A stretch of DNA of 64,000 nucleotides from JAGVSZ01 sp035456405 (GTDB lineage: Bacteria; Pseudomonadota; Gammaproteobacteria; Burkholderiales; SG8-39): assembly GCA_035456405.1 (NCBI GenBank), contig DATIDG010000083.1:62001-126000 (forward strand), read 5' to 3'. Under the pieces are notes generated by a model that was given only the letters and a program-made list of their open reading frames with translations, was not told the origin of the DNA and did not search any database. Positions 50,539 to 59,227 of the stretch are shown one piece after another. The position numbers and the translations under genes are program-made. The stretch's first letter is position 1; every line of letters starts with the position of its first letter.

Positions 50539-51801
50539 GTGACCGGTGCGGTGCCCGCGCCGGCGCGGTGCCTGATCGGCTTCGGGCTCGGGATCGCGGC
50601 TTACCTGATCGGGCTCTTCCACCGCGCCGCCCCGGCGACGATCGCCGCCGATCTCGCGCAGAGCTTCGAGACGAGCGCAGCGGCGCTCGGCATCCTCGCC
50701 GCGACCTACTACTGGGTCTACACGGCGATGCAGATCCCCTCGGGCATCCTCGCGGACACGCTCGGCCCGCGGCGGCTGCTCGCGGGCGGTGGGCTCATCG
50801 CCGCTGCGGGCGCGGCGCTGTTCGCCCTCGCGCCGGGTTTCGGCGTCGCGGCCACCGGTCGCCTGCTCGTCGCGCTCGGTGGCTCGGTCGCGTTCGTCGC
50901 GTGCCTCAAGCTGATCGCGAGCTGGTTCGATGCGCGAATCTTCGCGACGCTCACCGGGGTGGTCGTGCTGGTCGGCAACCTCTCCTCGGCCGCGGCAGGG
51001 GGGCCGTTCGCTTGGCTGCTCCAGTCCTTCGGCTGGCGCGAGGTGATCCTCGCGCTCGCGGCCGCATCGCTCGTCGTCGCAATTGCGAGCTGGCTCCTCA
51101 TCGACGACCTGATGCGCGCCCGCTCGGTCCGCCTCGAAGCGGGGTGGCGCAAGGGACTCGGTGGCGTGCTGAGCAATCCCGCGACGTGGCCGATCTTCCT
51201 CGCCAATTTCGGTGCCGGGGCGAGCTTCATGTCGTTCGCGACCCTCTGGGCCGTGCCCTATCTCGTCGACGTGCACGGCATGACTCGCACGGTCGCCGCG
51301 AACCACGTGACGGTCGTGCTCGGCGTGTTCGCGGTCGGCGGGCTCGTGATCGGGACGCTCTCGGACCGCATGCGCCGGCGCAAGCCGCTCTACGCCGGCG
51401 GCGCGGCAATGCTTTTCGCCGCGTGGGTGCCATTCCTTGCAGGGTGGCCCCTGGGAGGCGCGGTGATCTATGTCCTGTTCGGGATGATGGGCCTCGCGGC
51501 CGCGGGCATCACCCTGAGCTGGGCGTGCTGCAAGGAGGTCAACGCGCCGCAGTACGCCGGCATCGCGACGGGGGTCGTGAACATGGCCATCTTCCTCGGG
51601 CCCGCGGTGATGCAGCCGGTGGTCGGCTGGGTGCTCGACCTGTCGCGGAGCGCGGGGGCGAGGGCGGCGACGCACACGCCGGACGAGTGGCATCGAGCGC
51701 TCATCGTGCTCGCCGGGCTGGCGCTCTTCGGATTCGCAGCCGCGCTCTTCGTGCGCGAGACGCACGCGCGGAACGTCTTCCGTCCGGCGGTCGCGCGATA
51801 A
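50539..51801 (+). CDS. MFS transporter
   Basis: 420 residues with 12 predicted helices. HRAAPATIAADLAQSFETSA, PSGILADTLGPRRLLAGGGL (loop 2-3 motif GxxxDxxGxRR) and GTLSDRMRRRKPLYAGGAAM are MFS hallmarks, similar to nitrate/oxalate-like or glycerol-3-phosphate-like permeases. The start is a GTG at 50539. Substrate unknown. Confidence 0.85.
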   Translation: MTGAVPAPARCLIGFGLGIAAYLIGLFHRAAPATIAADLAQSFETSAAALGILAATYYWVYTAMQIPSGILADTLGPRRLLAGGGLIAAAGAALFALAPGFGVAATGRLLVALGGSVAFVACLKLIASWFDARIFATLTGVVVLVGNLSSAAAGGPFAWLLQSFGWREVILALAAASLVVAIASWLLIDDLMRARSVRLEAGWRKGLGGVLSNPATWPIFLANFGAGASFMSFATLWAVPYLVDVHGMTRTVAANHVTVVLGVFAVGGLVIGTLSDRMRRRKPLYAGGAAMLFAAWVPFLAGWPLGGAVIYVLFGMMGLAAAGITLSWACCKEVNAPQYAGIATGVVNMAIFLGPAVMQPVVGWVLDLSRSAGARAATHTPDEWHRALIVLAGLALFGFAAALFVRETHARNVFRPAVAR

Positions 51802-51884
51802 TCCCCGCAAGAGCGGGGTGCGGGGTCGCGCACAATGGCAAGTCTCGTGGACGGAGCAGCGAAGTTGCGCGGAAAGGGTCGTGG

Positions 51885-52253
51885 ATGAGCGACGCGATCG
51901 TCCTGTTCGCGCACGGCAGCCGCGACCCGGAGTGGGCCGGGCCGTTCCAGTCGCTCCGGGCGCTCGTCGCGGCGCGCAGGCCGAATGCGCGCGTGGAACT
52001 GGCGTTCCTGGAGCAGATGAGCCCGACGCTCGAGCAGGCGATCGACGCGGCCGCCGCCGGGGGCGCGGCGCGCGTGCTCGTCGTCCCGCTCTTTCTCGCG
52101 CCGGGCGGGCACATCAAGCGCGATCTCCCTGCGCTGGTCGCCGCGGCCCGCGCGCGTCATCCTGCCGTCGCGATCCGCGCGACCTCGTCGATCGGCGAGG
52201 AGGGCGACGTGCTCGCCGCGCTGGCCGACTGGATCGCGCGCGCGGCGGCGTGA
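51885..52253 (+). CDS. cbiX: CbiX/SirB-type sirohydrochlorin chelatase
   Basis: 122 residues, the short CbiX form. The two metal-chelation histidines are in FAHGSRDPEW and FLAPGGHIKRDLP. It inserts cobalt or iron into sirohydrochlorin for cobalamin or siroheme synthesis. The B12-dependent radical SAM gene is 2.4 kb away. No other cobalamin genes are in the window. It overlaps the possible GTG start of the next gene. Confidence 0.88.
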   Translation: MSDAIVLFAHGSRDPEWAGPFQSLRALVAARRPNARVELAFLEQMSPTLEQAIDAAAAGGAARVLVVPLFLAPGGHIKRDLPALVAAARARHPAVAIRATSSIGEEGDVLAALADWIARAAA

Positions 52254-52279
52254 CGCGGGGCCCGTGCGCCGCGACCTGC

Positions 52280-52855
52280 ATGGATCTCGCCGGCCTCACC
52301 CGCGACTACGGCTATCTCGCGATCGTCCTCGGCAGTTTCCTCGAGGGAGAGACCGCGGTCGCGTTCGGCGGGTATGCCGCGCAGCAGGGGCTCCTCTCGA
52401 TTCCGCTCGTGGTCGCGCTCGGTGCCGGGATCAACTTCGCGTGGGACCAGCTCTATTTCCACCTCGGGCGCGCGTTCGGTCCGCGGCTGCTCCGCCGCTC
52501 TCCGGCGCTTGCGCACCGGGGACGGCGCGTGTTCGCGCTGCTCGAGCGATACGATGCGGCGCTGATCGTCGGTGTGCGCTTGATGTACGGGCTGCGCGCG
52601 GCGGGGCCGCTCGCGCTCGGGATGACGCGCGTCGCGGCGTGGCGGTTCTTCTGGCTGAATGCGCTGGGCGCAGCGCTGTGGGGCCTGGCCGTCGCCGGCG
52701 CGGGCTTCGCTTTCGGGCGCACGCTCGAGCTCCTGTTCAGGGACGCGGCGCGGCTCGACACGTGGATCCTGTTCGCGTTCCTCGGCGGCGGTGTCCTCTG
52801 GTGGGTCGTTCGCATGCTGCGTGCGGGGCGCCGCGGCGCTGCCGGGCCGTGGTGA
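52280..52855 (+). CDS. DedA/SNARE-associated family membrane protein
   Basis: 191 residues from the ATG at 52280. YGYLAIVLGSFLEGETAVAF is the DedA entry motif (E in LEGE), and VRLMYGLRAAGPLALGMTRV is the conserved basic segment; several helices follow. A GTG at 52250 overlapping cbiX is alternative. DedA proteins act in membrane homeostasis as lipid flippases in some cases. Confidence 0.85.
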   Translation: MDLAGLTRDYGYLAIVLGSFLEGETAVAFGGYAAQQGLLSIPLVVALGAGINFAWDQLYFHLGRAFGPRLLRRSPALAHRGRRVFALLERYDAALIVGVRLMYGLRAAGPLALGMTRVAAWRFFWLNALGAALWGLAVAGAGFAFGRTLELLFRDAARLDTWILFAFLGGGVLWWVVRMLRAGRRGAAGPW

Positions 52856-52940
52856 GGCTGCGCGCGATTGCCGTCCTGCGGGGGATTTCGCTACCATTGC
52901 GCGGCCCCGAAGCGCGGGCCGCCGCACCGTCGTTCACGCC

Positions 52941-53372
52941 ATGAAGCGCACCACATTCGGCTCCGCCCAGGACGTCGAGCAAGCCTTCTACGAGGCGCTC
53001 GAGCGCGCCGACCTCGACGCGATGATGGAGGTCTGGGCCGACGACGAGGAGGTGGTCTGCGTCCATCCGGGCGGACCGCGGCTCGCCGGCTACGACCGGG
53101 TGCGCGAGAGCTGGGCCAAGATCTTCGGCTCCCGCCAGCGGCTGCAGATGCGCACGTCGGACCAGAGTATCGTGCAGGGGATGATGTTCGCGATCCACAG
53201 CCTGCACGAGAACATCACCGTCGTCGGCGAGAGCCGTCCGCGACCCCCCGTCGCGGTCACGAACGTCTACGTGCGGACCGGCAGCGGCTGGCGCATGGTC
53301 GCCCATCATGCCTCTCCCGCGCCGGCCGTGCCGGCCCCGGCGCCGGCCGAGGCGCCGAAGATTCTTCATTAG
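52941..53372 (+). CDS. SnoaL/NTF2-like protein
   Basis: 143 residues: DVEQAFYEALERADLDAMME, VWADDEEVVCVHPGGPRLAG and RVRESWAKIF form the NTF2-like cone with a HPGG motif, as in DUF4440-type stress proteins. The C-terminal Pro/Ala tail is low complexity. No catalytic role can be assigned. Confidence 0.8.
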   Translation: MKRTTFGSAQDVEQAFYEALERADLDAMMEVWADDEEVVCVHPGGPRLAGYDRVRESWAKIFGSRQRLQMRTSDQSIVQGMMFAIHSLHENITVVGESRPRPPVAVTNVYVRTGSGWRMVAHHASPAPAVPAPAPAEAPKILH

Positions 53373-53407
53373 CCGTCGGTTGCGGATTTCTCGTCCGGCA
53401 GTCCCCA

Positions 53408-54445
53408 GTGATTCAACGCTCCCACGCCGATGCAGTCGCTGCGAACTGCCACCTGACAGCCGACGTGGCGGCCCACACGGCGTGTGAGCCGTATCGCGCG
53501 CCGTGGTGGCTTCCCGGCGGAAACGCGCAGACGGTCTGGGCCGCAATCGTCGCGCGGCGCGAGCGCGTGCGACTCGAGCGCGCACGCTGGGACACGCCCG
53601 ACGGCGATTTCGTGCTGGTCGATTTCCTCGCCGGGCCCGAGCGTGCGCCTTTCGTCGTGCTGTTTCATGGGCTCGAGGGCGGTGCGGACAGTCATTACGC
53701 GGAGGCGACGATGGCCGCGCTCGCCAGGCACGGCTGGCGCGGCGCGATCCCGCACTTCCGGGGTTGCGGCGGAGAGATGAACCGGCTCCCGCGCGCCTAC
53801 CACTCGGGCGACGCCGACGAGATCGAGTGGATGTTGGAGCGCTTCAGTGCGCTCGCCGGGGGGCGGCCGCTTTTCGCGGCCGGCGTCTCGCTCGGGGGGA
53901 ACGCGCTGCTCAAGTGGCTCGCGAACCGCGGCGACGCCGCGCGCGCGATCGTGCGCGCCGCGGTCGCTGTGTCGGCGCCGATCGATCTCGCCGCCGGCGC
54001 CGACGCGCTCGAGCGCGGCTTCGCGCGCGTGTACGCCCGGATGTTCCTGCGCACGCTCAAGCGGAAGGTCGCGGAGAAGGCGCGGCTCCACCCCGGCCAG
54101 TTCGATCTCGCGCGCGCGCGTGCGACGCGTACGCTGCGGGAGTTCGACGACCTCGTCACCGCGCCGTTGCACGGCTTTCGCGACGCGGCGGACTACTACG
54201 CGCGCGCGAGCGCCAAACCGGGGCTGGGCGCGATTCGCGTGCCGACGCTCGTGCTGAACGCGTTGAACGACCCGTTCCTGCCCGGCCGCTACCTGCCGGC
54301 ACCACGCGACGTCTCGCCGCACGTCACGCTCGAGTATCCTGCGACCGGCGGGCACGTCGGCTTCGTGGGCGGCCCGTTTCCAGGGCGCTACGACTGGCTA
54401 CCGCGACGCATCCTCGCCTTCTTTTCGCAGGTGGAGCACCACTGA
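53408..54445 (+). CDS. YheT-family alpha/beta hydrolase
   Basis: Up to 345 residues from a GTG at 53408; a GTG at 53465 is also possible, and no clear ribosome site is seen. YRAPWWLPGGNAQTVWAAIV, VLFHGLEGGADSHYAEATMA, HFRGCGGEMNRLPRAYHSGD, the nucleophile elbow GVSLGGN and GGHVGFVGG (catalytic His) are YheT marks. An esterase of unknown substrate. It shares one base with the next gene (TGATG). Confidence 0.85.
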   Translation: MIQRSHADAVAANCHLTADVAAHTACEPYRAPWWLPGGNAQTVWAAIVARRERVRLERARWDTPDGDFVLVDFLAGPERAPFVVLFHGLEGGADSHYAEATMAALARHGWRGAIPHFRGCGGEMNRLPRAYHSGDADEIEWMLERFSALAGGRPLFAAGVSLGGNALLKWLANRGDAARAIVRAAVAVSAPIDLAAGADALERGFARVYARMFLRTLKRKVAEKARLHPGQFDLARARATRTLREFDDLVTAPLHGFRDAADYYARASAKPGLGAIRVPTLVLNALNDPFLPGRYLPAPRDVSPHVTLEYPATGGHVGFVGGPFPGRYDWLPRRILAFFSQVEHH

Positions 54446-55821
54446 TGACGCGCATCGCACCCGAAATCTTCAAGGCCTACGACATCCGCGGCGTCGTCGA
54501 CCGGACGCTCACCGAGGAGGCGGTCGAGCTCGTCGGCCGCGCCCTCGGCTCGCTCGCGCGCGAGGAGGGGCAGCGGACGATCGTCGTCGGCCGCGACGGC
54601 CGGCTCTCGGGCCCGCGGCTCGCCGGGGCGCTCGCGGCGGGCATCCGCGCGAGCGGCGTCGACGTCATCGACATCGGGATGGTGACGACGCCGATGGCCT
54701 ACTTCGCCGCCTACCACCTCGGCACAGGCAGCGCGGTCGCCGTCACCGGCAGCCACAATCCGCCCGACTACAACGGGCTCAAGATGGTCGTCGGCGGCAC
54801 GACGCTGTTCGCCGAGACGATCCAAAGCCTGCGCGAGCGGATCGAGGCCGGGGCGTTCGCGTCCGGCAGCGGCGCACTGCGCACTGCCGACGTGCGGGCG
54901 GCCTACCTCGACCGCGTGGTCGGCGACGTGAAGCTCGCGCGCACGATGAAGAACGTCGTCGACTGCGGGAACGGCGTCGCCGGCAGCATCGCGCCGGAGC
55001 TGTACCGGCGGCTGGGGTGCGCAGTGGACGAGCTCTACTGCGACGTCGACGGCACGTTCCCGAACCACCATCCCGACCCGTCGCAGCCGAAGAACCTGCG
55101 CGACGTGATCGCGCGGCTCGCGGTGACCGACGCGGAGCTCGGCCTCGCGTTCGACGGCGACGGCGACCGGCTCGGCGTGGTCACGAAGGACGGTCGCATC
55201 ATCTATGCGGACCGACAGCTGATGCTCTTCGCGAAGGACGTGCTGTCGCGCGTGCCCGGTGGCGAGGTGATCTACGACGTAAAGTGCACGCGGAACCTCG
55301 CGCCCTGGATCCGGGCGCACGGCGGCAAGCCGGTGCTGTGGAAGACCGGGCACTCGCTGATCAAGGCGAAGCTGAAGGAGCTGAATGCGCCCCTCGCCGG
55401 CGAGATGAGCGGGCACACGTTCTTCGCCGAGCGCTGGTACGGCTTCGACGACGGCGTGTACGCCGGCGCGCGCCTGCTCGAGCTCCTCTCCCGCGAGCGC
55501 GACCCGAGCGCAGTGCTGAACGCGCTGCCCGATTCGGTGACAACCCCGGAGCTGAACCTGAAGCTCGCCGAGGGCGAGCCGCACCGCCTGATCGCCCACC
55601 TGCAGCGGACCGCGCAGTTTCCCGGAGCGGCCGAGGTGATCAAGCTCGACGGCCTGCGGGTCGAGTATGCGGACGGCTTCGGTCTCGCGCGCGCGTCGAA
55701 TACGACGCCGGTGATCGTGCTGCGTTTCGAGGCGCACGACGAGACCGGGTTGAAGCGGATCCAGGAGGAGTTCCGGCGCGTGCTGCTTGCCGCCAAGCCC
55801 GACGCGGCGCTGCCTTTCTAG
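54445..55821 (+). CDS. Phosphomannomutase/phosphoglucomutase
   Basis: 458 residues with IFKAYDIRGVVDRTLTEEAV, the phosphoserine loop VAVTGSHNPPDYNGLKMV, metal loop LAFDGDGDRLGVV, sugar loop GEMSGHTFFAERW and the phosphate loop near the end. It is of the AlgC type that supplies mannose- or glucose-1-phosphate for surface polysaccharides. Its stop shares CTAG (55818-55821) with the convergent thioesterase gene. Confidence 0.92.
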   Translation: MTRIAPEIFKAYDIRGVVDRTLTEEAVELVGRALGSLAREEGQRTIVVGRDGRLSGPRLAGALAAGIRASGVDVIDIGMVTTPMAYFAAYHLGTGSAVAVTGSHNPPDYNGLKMVVGGTTLFAETIQSLRERIEAGAFASGSGALRTADVRAAYLDRVVGDVKLARTMKNVVDCGNGVAGSIAPELYRRLGCAVDELYCDVDGTFPNHHPDPSQPKNLRDVIARLAVTDAELGLAFDGDGDRLGVVTKDGRIIYADRQLMLFAKDVLSRVPGGEVIYDVKCTRNLAPWIRAHGGKPVLWKTGHSLIKAKLKELNAPLAGEMSGHTFFAERWYGFDDGVYAGARLLELLSRERDPSAVLNALPDSVTTPELNLKLAEGEPHRLIAHLQRTAQFPGAAEVIKLDGLRVEYADGFGLARASNTTPVIVLRFEAHDETGLKRIQEEFRRVLLAAKPDAALPF

Positions 55822-56246
55822 GCTGCTGCGGGACCCTTGCGGCGGACGTGCAGCGTGTGGATCGCGCGCGCCACGACTGTGCCTGCTGCGTCGACGATGT
55901 CCGCGCTGAACTCCGGCGCGTCCTTTCCTGCCGAAGCGACGCGCGCACGGATCCCCTCGACCTCCGCGCTCTCGACGCGGAGCGTGGCGGTGACGCGGCC
56001 GCGCGCCGGCGCGAGGTATTCGATCCGCCCGCCCCGGTGGTTCACCGCGTACTCGGGCCCGAGGAGGTGGATCAGCATCAGCATGTGGAACGGGTCGGTC
56101 ATCGCGTAAAGCGACCCGCCGAAGTGGGTGCCGATGTAGTTGCGGTTGAACAGGCCGAGGTTGAGCTCGAGGTGCGTCTCGTGCCAGTCGGTCGCGATGT
56201 GGCGCACGCGCACGCCGGCCCCGCGGAAGGGCGACCAGAGGTTCAT
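55818..56246 (-). CDS. DUF4442 hotdog thioesterase-like protein
   Basis: 142 residues: LNLGLFNRNYIGTHFGGSLY then AMTDPFHMLMLIHLLG is the DUF4442 signature, followed by strands of a hotdog fold. It likely binds acyl-CoA; the activity is untested. It is followed in the upstream direction by the UgpB-like gene transcript boundary, and is convergent with the mutase gene. Confidence 0.8.
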   Translation of the reverse strand: MNLWSPFRGAGVRVRHIATDWHETHLELNLGLFNRNYIGTHFGGSLYAMTDPFHMLMLIHLLGPEYAVNHRGGRIEYLAPARGRVTATLRVESAEVEGIRARVASAGKDAPEFSADIVDAAGTVVARAIHTLHVRRKGPAAA

Positions 56247-56321
56247 CGCCAGCCCGAGGAGGCGCGGCGAGATGCGGCGCGCCGGCCGGGCGCGCGTGCG
56301 GGCCGGCCGCGCGCCGGGGCC

Positions 56322-57656
56322 CTACTTGTTCGCGCGCTCAAACCGTCTGAGCAGATCGTTGCCGCGCCGCACCGCGTCGTCGAGGGCCTGCTTCGGCGGC
56401 TTCTGCAGCGCCCAGGTCTGCTCGAGCTCCTCGTCGACTACGGCGCGGATCATGAGGTGGTTGCCCAGCCGGATGCCGCGGGAGTAGGCCTTCGGCGTCC
56501 CGCCCCCGTTGGTCATCTGCTGGATGCCGACGTCGGTGCCGGGATGCTTCTGGTAGAAGCCGGCCGTCTTGGTGAGCTCGTATGCCGCGCGCGTGATCGG
56601 CAGGTAACCGGTGCTCTGGTGCCACTCGGCCTGGACGTCCGGCTGCGACAGGAACGAAAAGAACTTCGCGACGCCCTTGTAGTCGCCGGCGCTCTTGCCG
56701 CCCATCGCCCACAGGCTCGCGCCGCCCATCAGGGTGTTGTAGGGGGCGTCGTTGATGTCGTCGTAGTGCGGCAGCGGGAGGACGGTCACGCGGAACTTCG
56801 CGTTGCGCAGAAGGTTCGCGTACGACGCCGAGGACGCGGTGAGCGACGCGCACTCGCCGCGCGCGAAGCGCGCCTCGCCCTCGTCGCGCCGGCCGGAGTA
56901 GGTGAAGATCTGCGACTTCGACCACGCGGTCATGAGCGACAGGTGCCGGATCGCGAGCCGGGTGTTGAAGACGAGCTGCGCGTCGAGGCCGTCATAGCCG
57001 TTGCTGCGCGTCGCGAATTCCTCGTTGTGCCAGGAGAGCGTGTTCTCGAGCATCACCCAGCTCGGCCAAGTGGTGGTCAGGCCGCACGGCATGCGCGCCT
57101 TCTCGCGCACCTCGAGCAGCGCCTCCTGGAGGTCGTACCAGGTCTTGATCTGCTTGCGCTGCTGGTCGACGCCCGATGCCTCGAATGCGTCGCGGTTGAC
57201 GTAGAGGACCGGGGTGGAAGTGTTGAACGGCAGCGACAGGAGGTTGCCCTTGCTGTCGGAGTAGAAGCTCGCGACGGCCGGCACGAACGCCTTCGGGTCG
57301 AACTTCTCGCCGGCCTCGCGCATGAGCTGGTGCACCGGCTTGACCGCGTTCTTCGCCGCAGCCACGTTCGCGGTCCCGACGTCGTACACCTGCAGGATGT
57401 GCGGCGCCTTGCCCGCGAGGCGCGCCGCGAGGCCGCCGGCGAGCGTCTCGTCGTAGCTGCCCTTGTACACCGCCACGACGCGGTAGTCCTTCTGCGTCGT
57501 GTTGAAGCGCTCCACGAGCCGGCCCAGATATGTCCCGAGCGCGCCGTCCATCGCGTGCCAGAACTGGATCTCGGTGGCCGCGCGCGCCGGCGCGGCGACG
57601 CACAGGGCGAGCCCCAGCGCGGAGGAGAGGGAGAGAAATAGACGCCTGCCGGTCAT
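56322..57656 (-). CDS. ugpB: UgpB-like sn-glycerol-3-phosphate ABC transporter binding protein
   Basis: 444 residues with a signal peptide (LFLSLSSALGLALCVAAPARA) and the family motifs IQFWHAMDGALGTYLGRLVE, FNTTQKDYRVVAVYKGSYDE, LSLPFNTSTPVLYVNRDAFE and GGASLWAMGGKSAGDYKGVA. It captures glycerol-3-phosphate or glycerophosphodiesters for UgpAEC. The permease and ATPase genes are not in the next upstream positions, where otnK is divergent, so they may lie elsewhere. Confidence 0.88.
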   Translation of the reverse strand: MTGRRLFLSLSSALGLALCVAAPARAATEIQFWHAMDGALGTYLGRLVERFNTTQKDYRVVAVYKGSYDETLAGGLAARLAGKAPHILQVYDVGTANVAAAKNAVKPVHQLMREAGEKFDPKAFVPAVASFYSDSKGNLLSLPFNTSTPVLYVNRDAFEASGVDQQRKQIKTWYDLQEALLEVREKARMPCGLTTTWPSWVMLENTLSWHNEEFATRSNGYDGLDAQLVFNTRLAIRHLSLMTAWSKSQIFTYSGRRDEGEARFARGECASLTASSASYANLLRNAKFRVTVLPLPHYDDINDAPYNTLMGGASLWAMGGKSAGDYKGVAKFFSFLSQPDVQAEWHQSTGYLPITRAAYELTKTAGFYQKHPGTDVGIQQMTNGGGTPKAYSRGIRLGNHLMIRAVVDEELEQTWALQKPPKQALDDAVRRGNDLLRRFERANK

Positions 57657-57802
57657 GGTCGGCTACTCCAATGGCTGTTGACGTGGTGGCCCGCGAGCGC
57701 GGGCCGGTCGAGGGCGCATTATAGACGCGGTCCGGGTTTGGGTGTCTCGGCTAGAATCGATCCAAGAGGCTGTTCCAAGGGCAATTTCCACATGCCAACG
57801 TC

Positions 57803-57937
57803 ATGAACACGCTCCTCGGTTGCATTGCCGACGACTTCACCGGAGCAAGGCTGTTGAACGACACGAGGGGACACATCCCCTCGCGCTCCCCTGAGTCAGC
57901 GGTGAAGTCGACGCCGCGCTCCGATTCGCATCGCTGA
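57803..57937 (+). pseudogene. Truncated duplicate of the otnK 5' end
   Basis: An ATG at 57803 opens MNTLLGCIADDFTGA, nearly the otnK N-terminus (MLLGCIADDFTGATD), then runs into unrelated sequence and stops at 57937. Bases 57818-57846 and 57956-57984 are an identical 29-base direct repeat. The two Leu codons before it differ silently (CTC CTC here, CTT CTT in otnK). No ribosome site precedes this copy. Confidence 0.7.
57865..57882. repeat. Small hairpin between the otnK repeats
   Basis: GAGGGGA (57865-57871) and TCCCCTC (57876-57882) with loop CACA. GAGGGGAC recurs at 57936-57943, where it serves as the otnK ribosome site. A reverse copy of part of the otnK start, CGGTGAAGTCG, lies at 57900-57910. 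Confidence 0.5.
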
Positions 57938-57946
57938 GGGGACGCC

Positions 57947-59227
57947 ATGCTTCTTGGTTGCATTGCCGACGACTTCACCGGAGCGACAGATCTCGCCAAC
58001 ATGCTGACGCGGGGGGGCATGCGCACCCTGCAGACCATCGGGGTCCCCGCGGGCGCCGCGGATCTGCCCGAGGCCGATGCGCTCGTAGTGGCGCTAAAGT
58101 CCCGGACCATTCCCGCGGCCGATGCGGTGGCGCAGTCGGTCGCGGCGCTGGACTGGCTCGCGGGCCAGGGCTGCCGCCAGTTCCTCTTCAAGTACTGCTC
58201 GACGTTCGACTCGACTCCCGCGGGCAACATCGGCCCGGTGGCCGACGCGCTCCTCGCGCGCCTCGGTGCGGACTTCACGATCGCCTGCCCGGCGTTCCCG
58301 GAGAACCGGCGCACGATCTTCAACGGCCATCTCTTTGTCGGTGCAGAGCCGCTCTCCGAGTCGCCGATGAAGGATCACCCGCTCACGCCGATGACCGACG
58401 CGAACCTGGTGCGCGTGCTGCAGCGCCAGACGAAAGCGCAGGTCGGGCTCGTGCCGTACGGGGTCGTGACGCAGGGCGCCGCCGCGATCCGCGCCGCATT
58501 CGAGCGGCTGCGCGCGGACGGCGTGCGCCATGCGATCGTCGATGCGGTCGAGGACGGGCATCTCGTCGCGATCGGCACGGCCTGCGCGGACCTCGCGCTC
58601 GTCACCGGCGGCTCCGGCATCGCGCTCGGGCTGCCGGACAACTTCCGGCGCGCGGGCCTGCTCACGCGCACGGGCTCCGCGGCGGCGATGCCGCCGCTGC
58701 GCGGGTATTCGGCCGTAATCGCCGGCAGTTGCTCGAAGGCGACCCAGGAGCAGGTCGCCGCGATGAAGAGCCGCTGCCCCAGCATGCGGCTCGACCCGCA
58801 GGAGCTCGCGACGGGCGCGGCGAGCGTCGTCGGTCGGGCCGTCGGCTGGGCGGCGGCCCAGGTCGCGAAAGGGCCGGTGCTGATCTACTCGACTGCGGCA
58901 GCGGACGCGGTGCGCGCGGCGCAGGATGCGGTCGGCAGGGAGCGCGCCGCAACGCTGGTCGAGGACGCGCTGGCGTCGATTGCGAAAACGCTCGTCGCGC
59001 GCGGCGTGCGGAGGCTGGTGGTGGCCGGCGGCGAGACCTCGGGTGCGGTGGTCGGTGCGCTCGGGGTGAGGGCGCTCGCGATCGGCCCTCAGATCGATCC
59101 TGGCGTGCCCTGGACCTTCACGGTGCCTGGCGAGCCGGTGGCGCTGGCGCTGAAATCGGGCAACTTCGGCGCCGAGGATTTCTTCCTGAAGGCGCTCGGA
59201 ATGCTCGAGCAGGGGCAGCAGCAATGA
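57947..59227 (+). CDS. otnK: 3-oxo-tetronate kinase OtnK
   Basis: 426 residues of the DUF1537 family: LLGCIADDFTGATDLANMLT at the N-terminus, FKYCSTFDSTPAGNIGPVAD, CPAFPENRRTIFNGHLFVG and the C-terminal nucleotide site VVAGGETSGAVVGALGV. It phosphorylates 3-oxo-tetronate to the 4-phosphate in D- or L-threonate/erythronate-type catabolism. GAGGGGAC provides the ribosome site. It overlaps otnC (ATGA). Confidence 0.92.
   Translation: MLLGCIADDFTGATDLANMLTRGGMRTLQTIGVPAGAADLPEADALVVALKSRTIPAADAVAQSVAALDWLAGQGCRQFLFKYCSTFDSTPAGNIGPVADALLARLGADFTIACPAFPENRRTIFNGHLFVGAEPLSESPMKDHPLTPMTDANLVRVLQRQTKAQVGLVPYGVVTQGAAAIRAAFERLRADGVRHAIVDAVEDGHLVAIGTACADLALVTGGSGIALGLPDNFRRAGLLTRTGSAAAMPPLRGYSAVIAGSCSKATQEQVAAMKSRCPSMRLDPQELATGAASVVGRAVGWAAAQVAKGPVLIYSTAAADAVRAAQDAVGRERAATLVEDALASIAKTLVARGVRRLVVAGGETSGAVVGALGVRALAIGPQIDPGVPWTFTVPGEPVALALKSGNFGAEDFFLKALGMLEQGQQQ

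Noticed and set aside
57751..58323. Minus-strand open frame across the otnK start
   Set aside because: It is antisense to otnK and its repeats. The repeated VAPVKSSAMQPRS-type stretches only mirror the DNA duplication.
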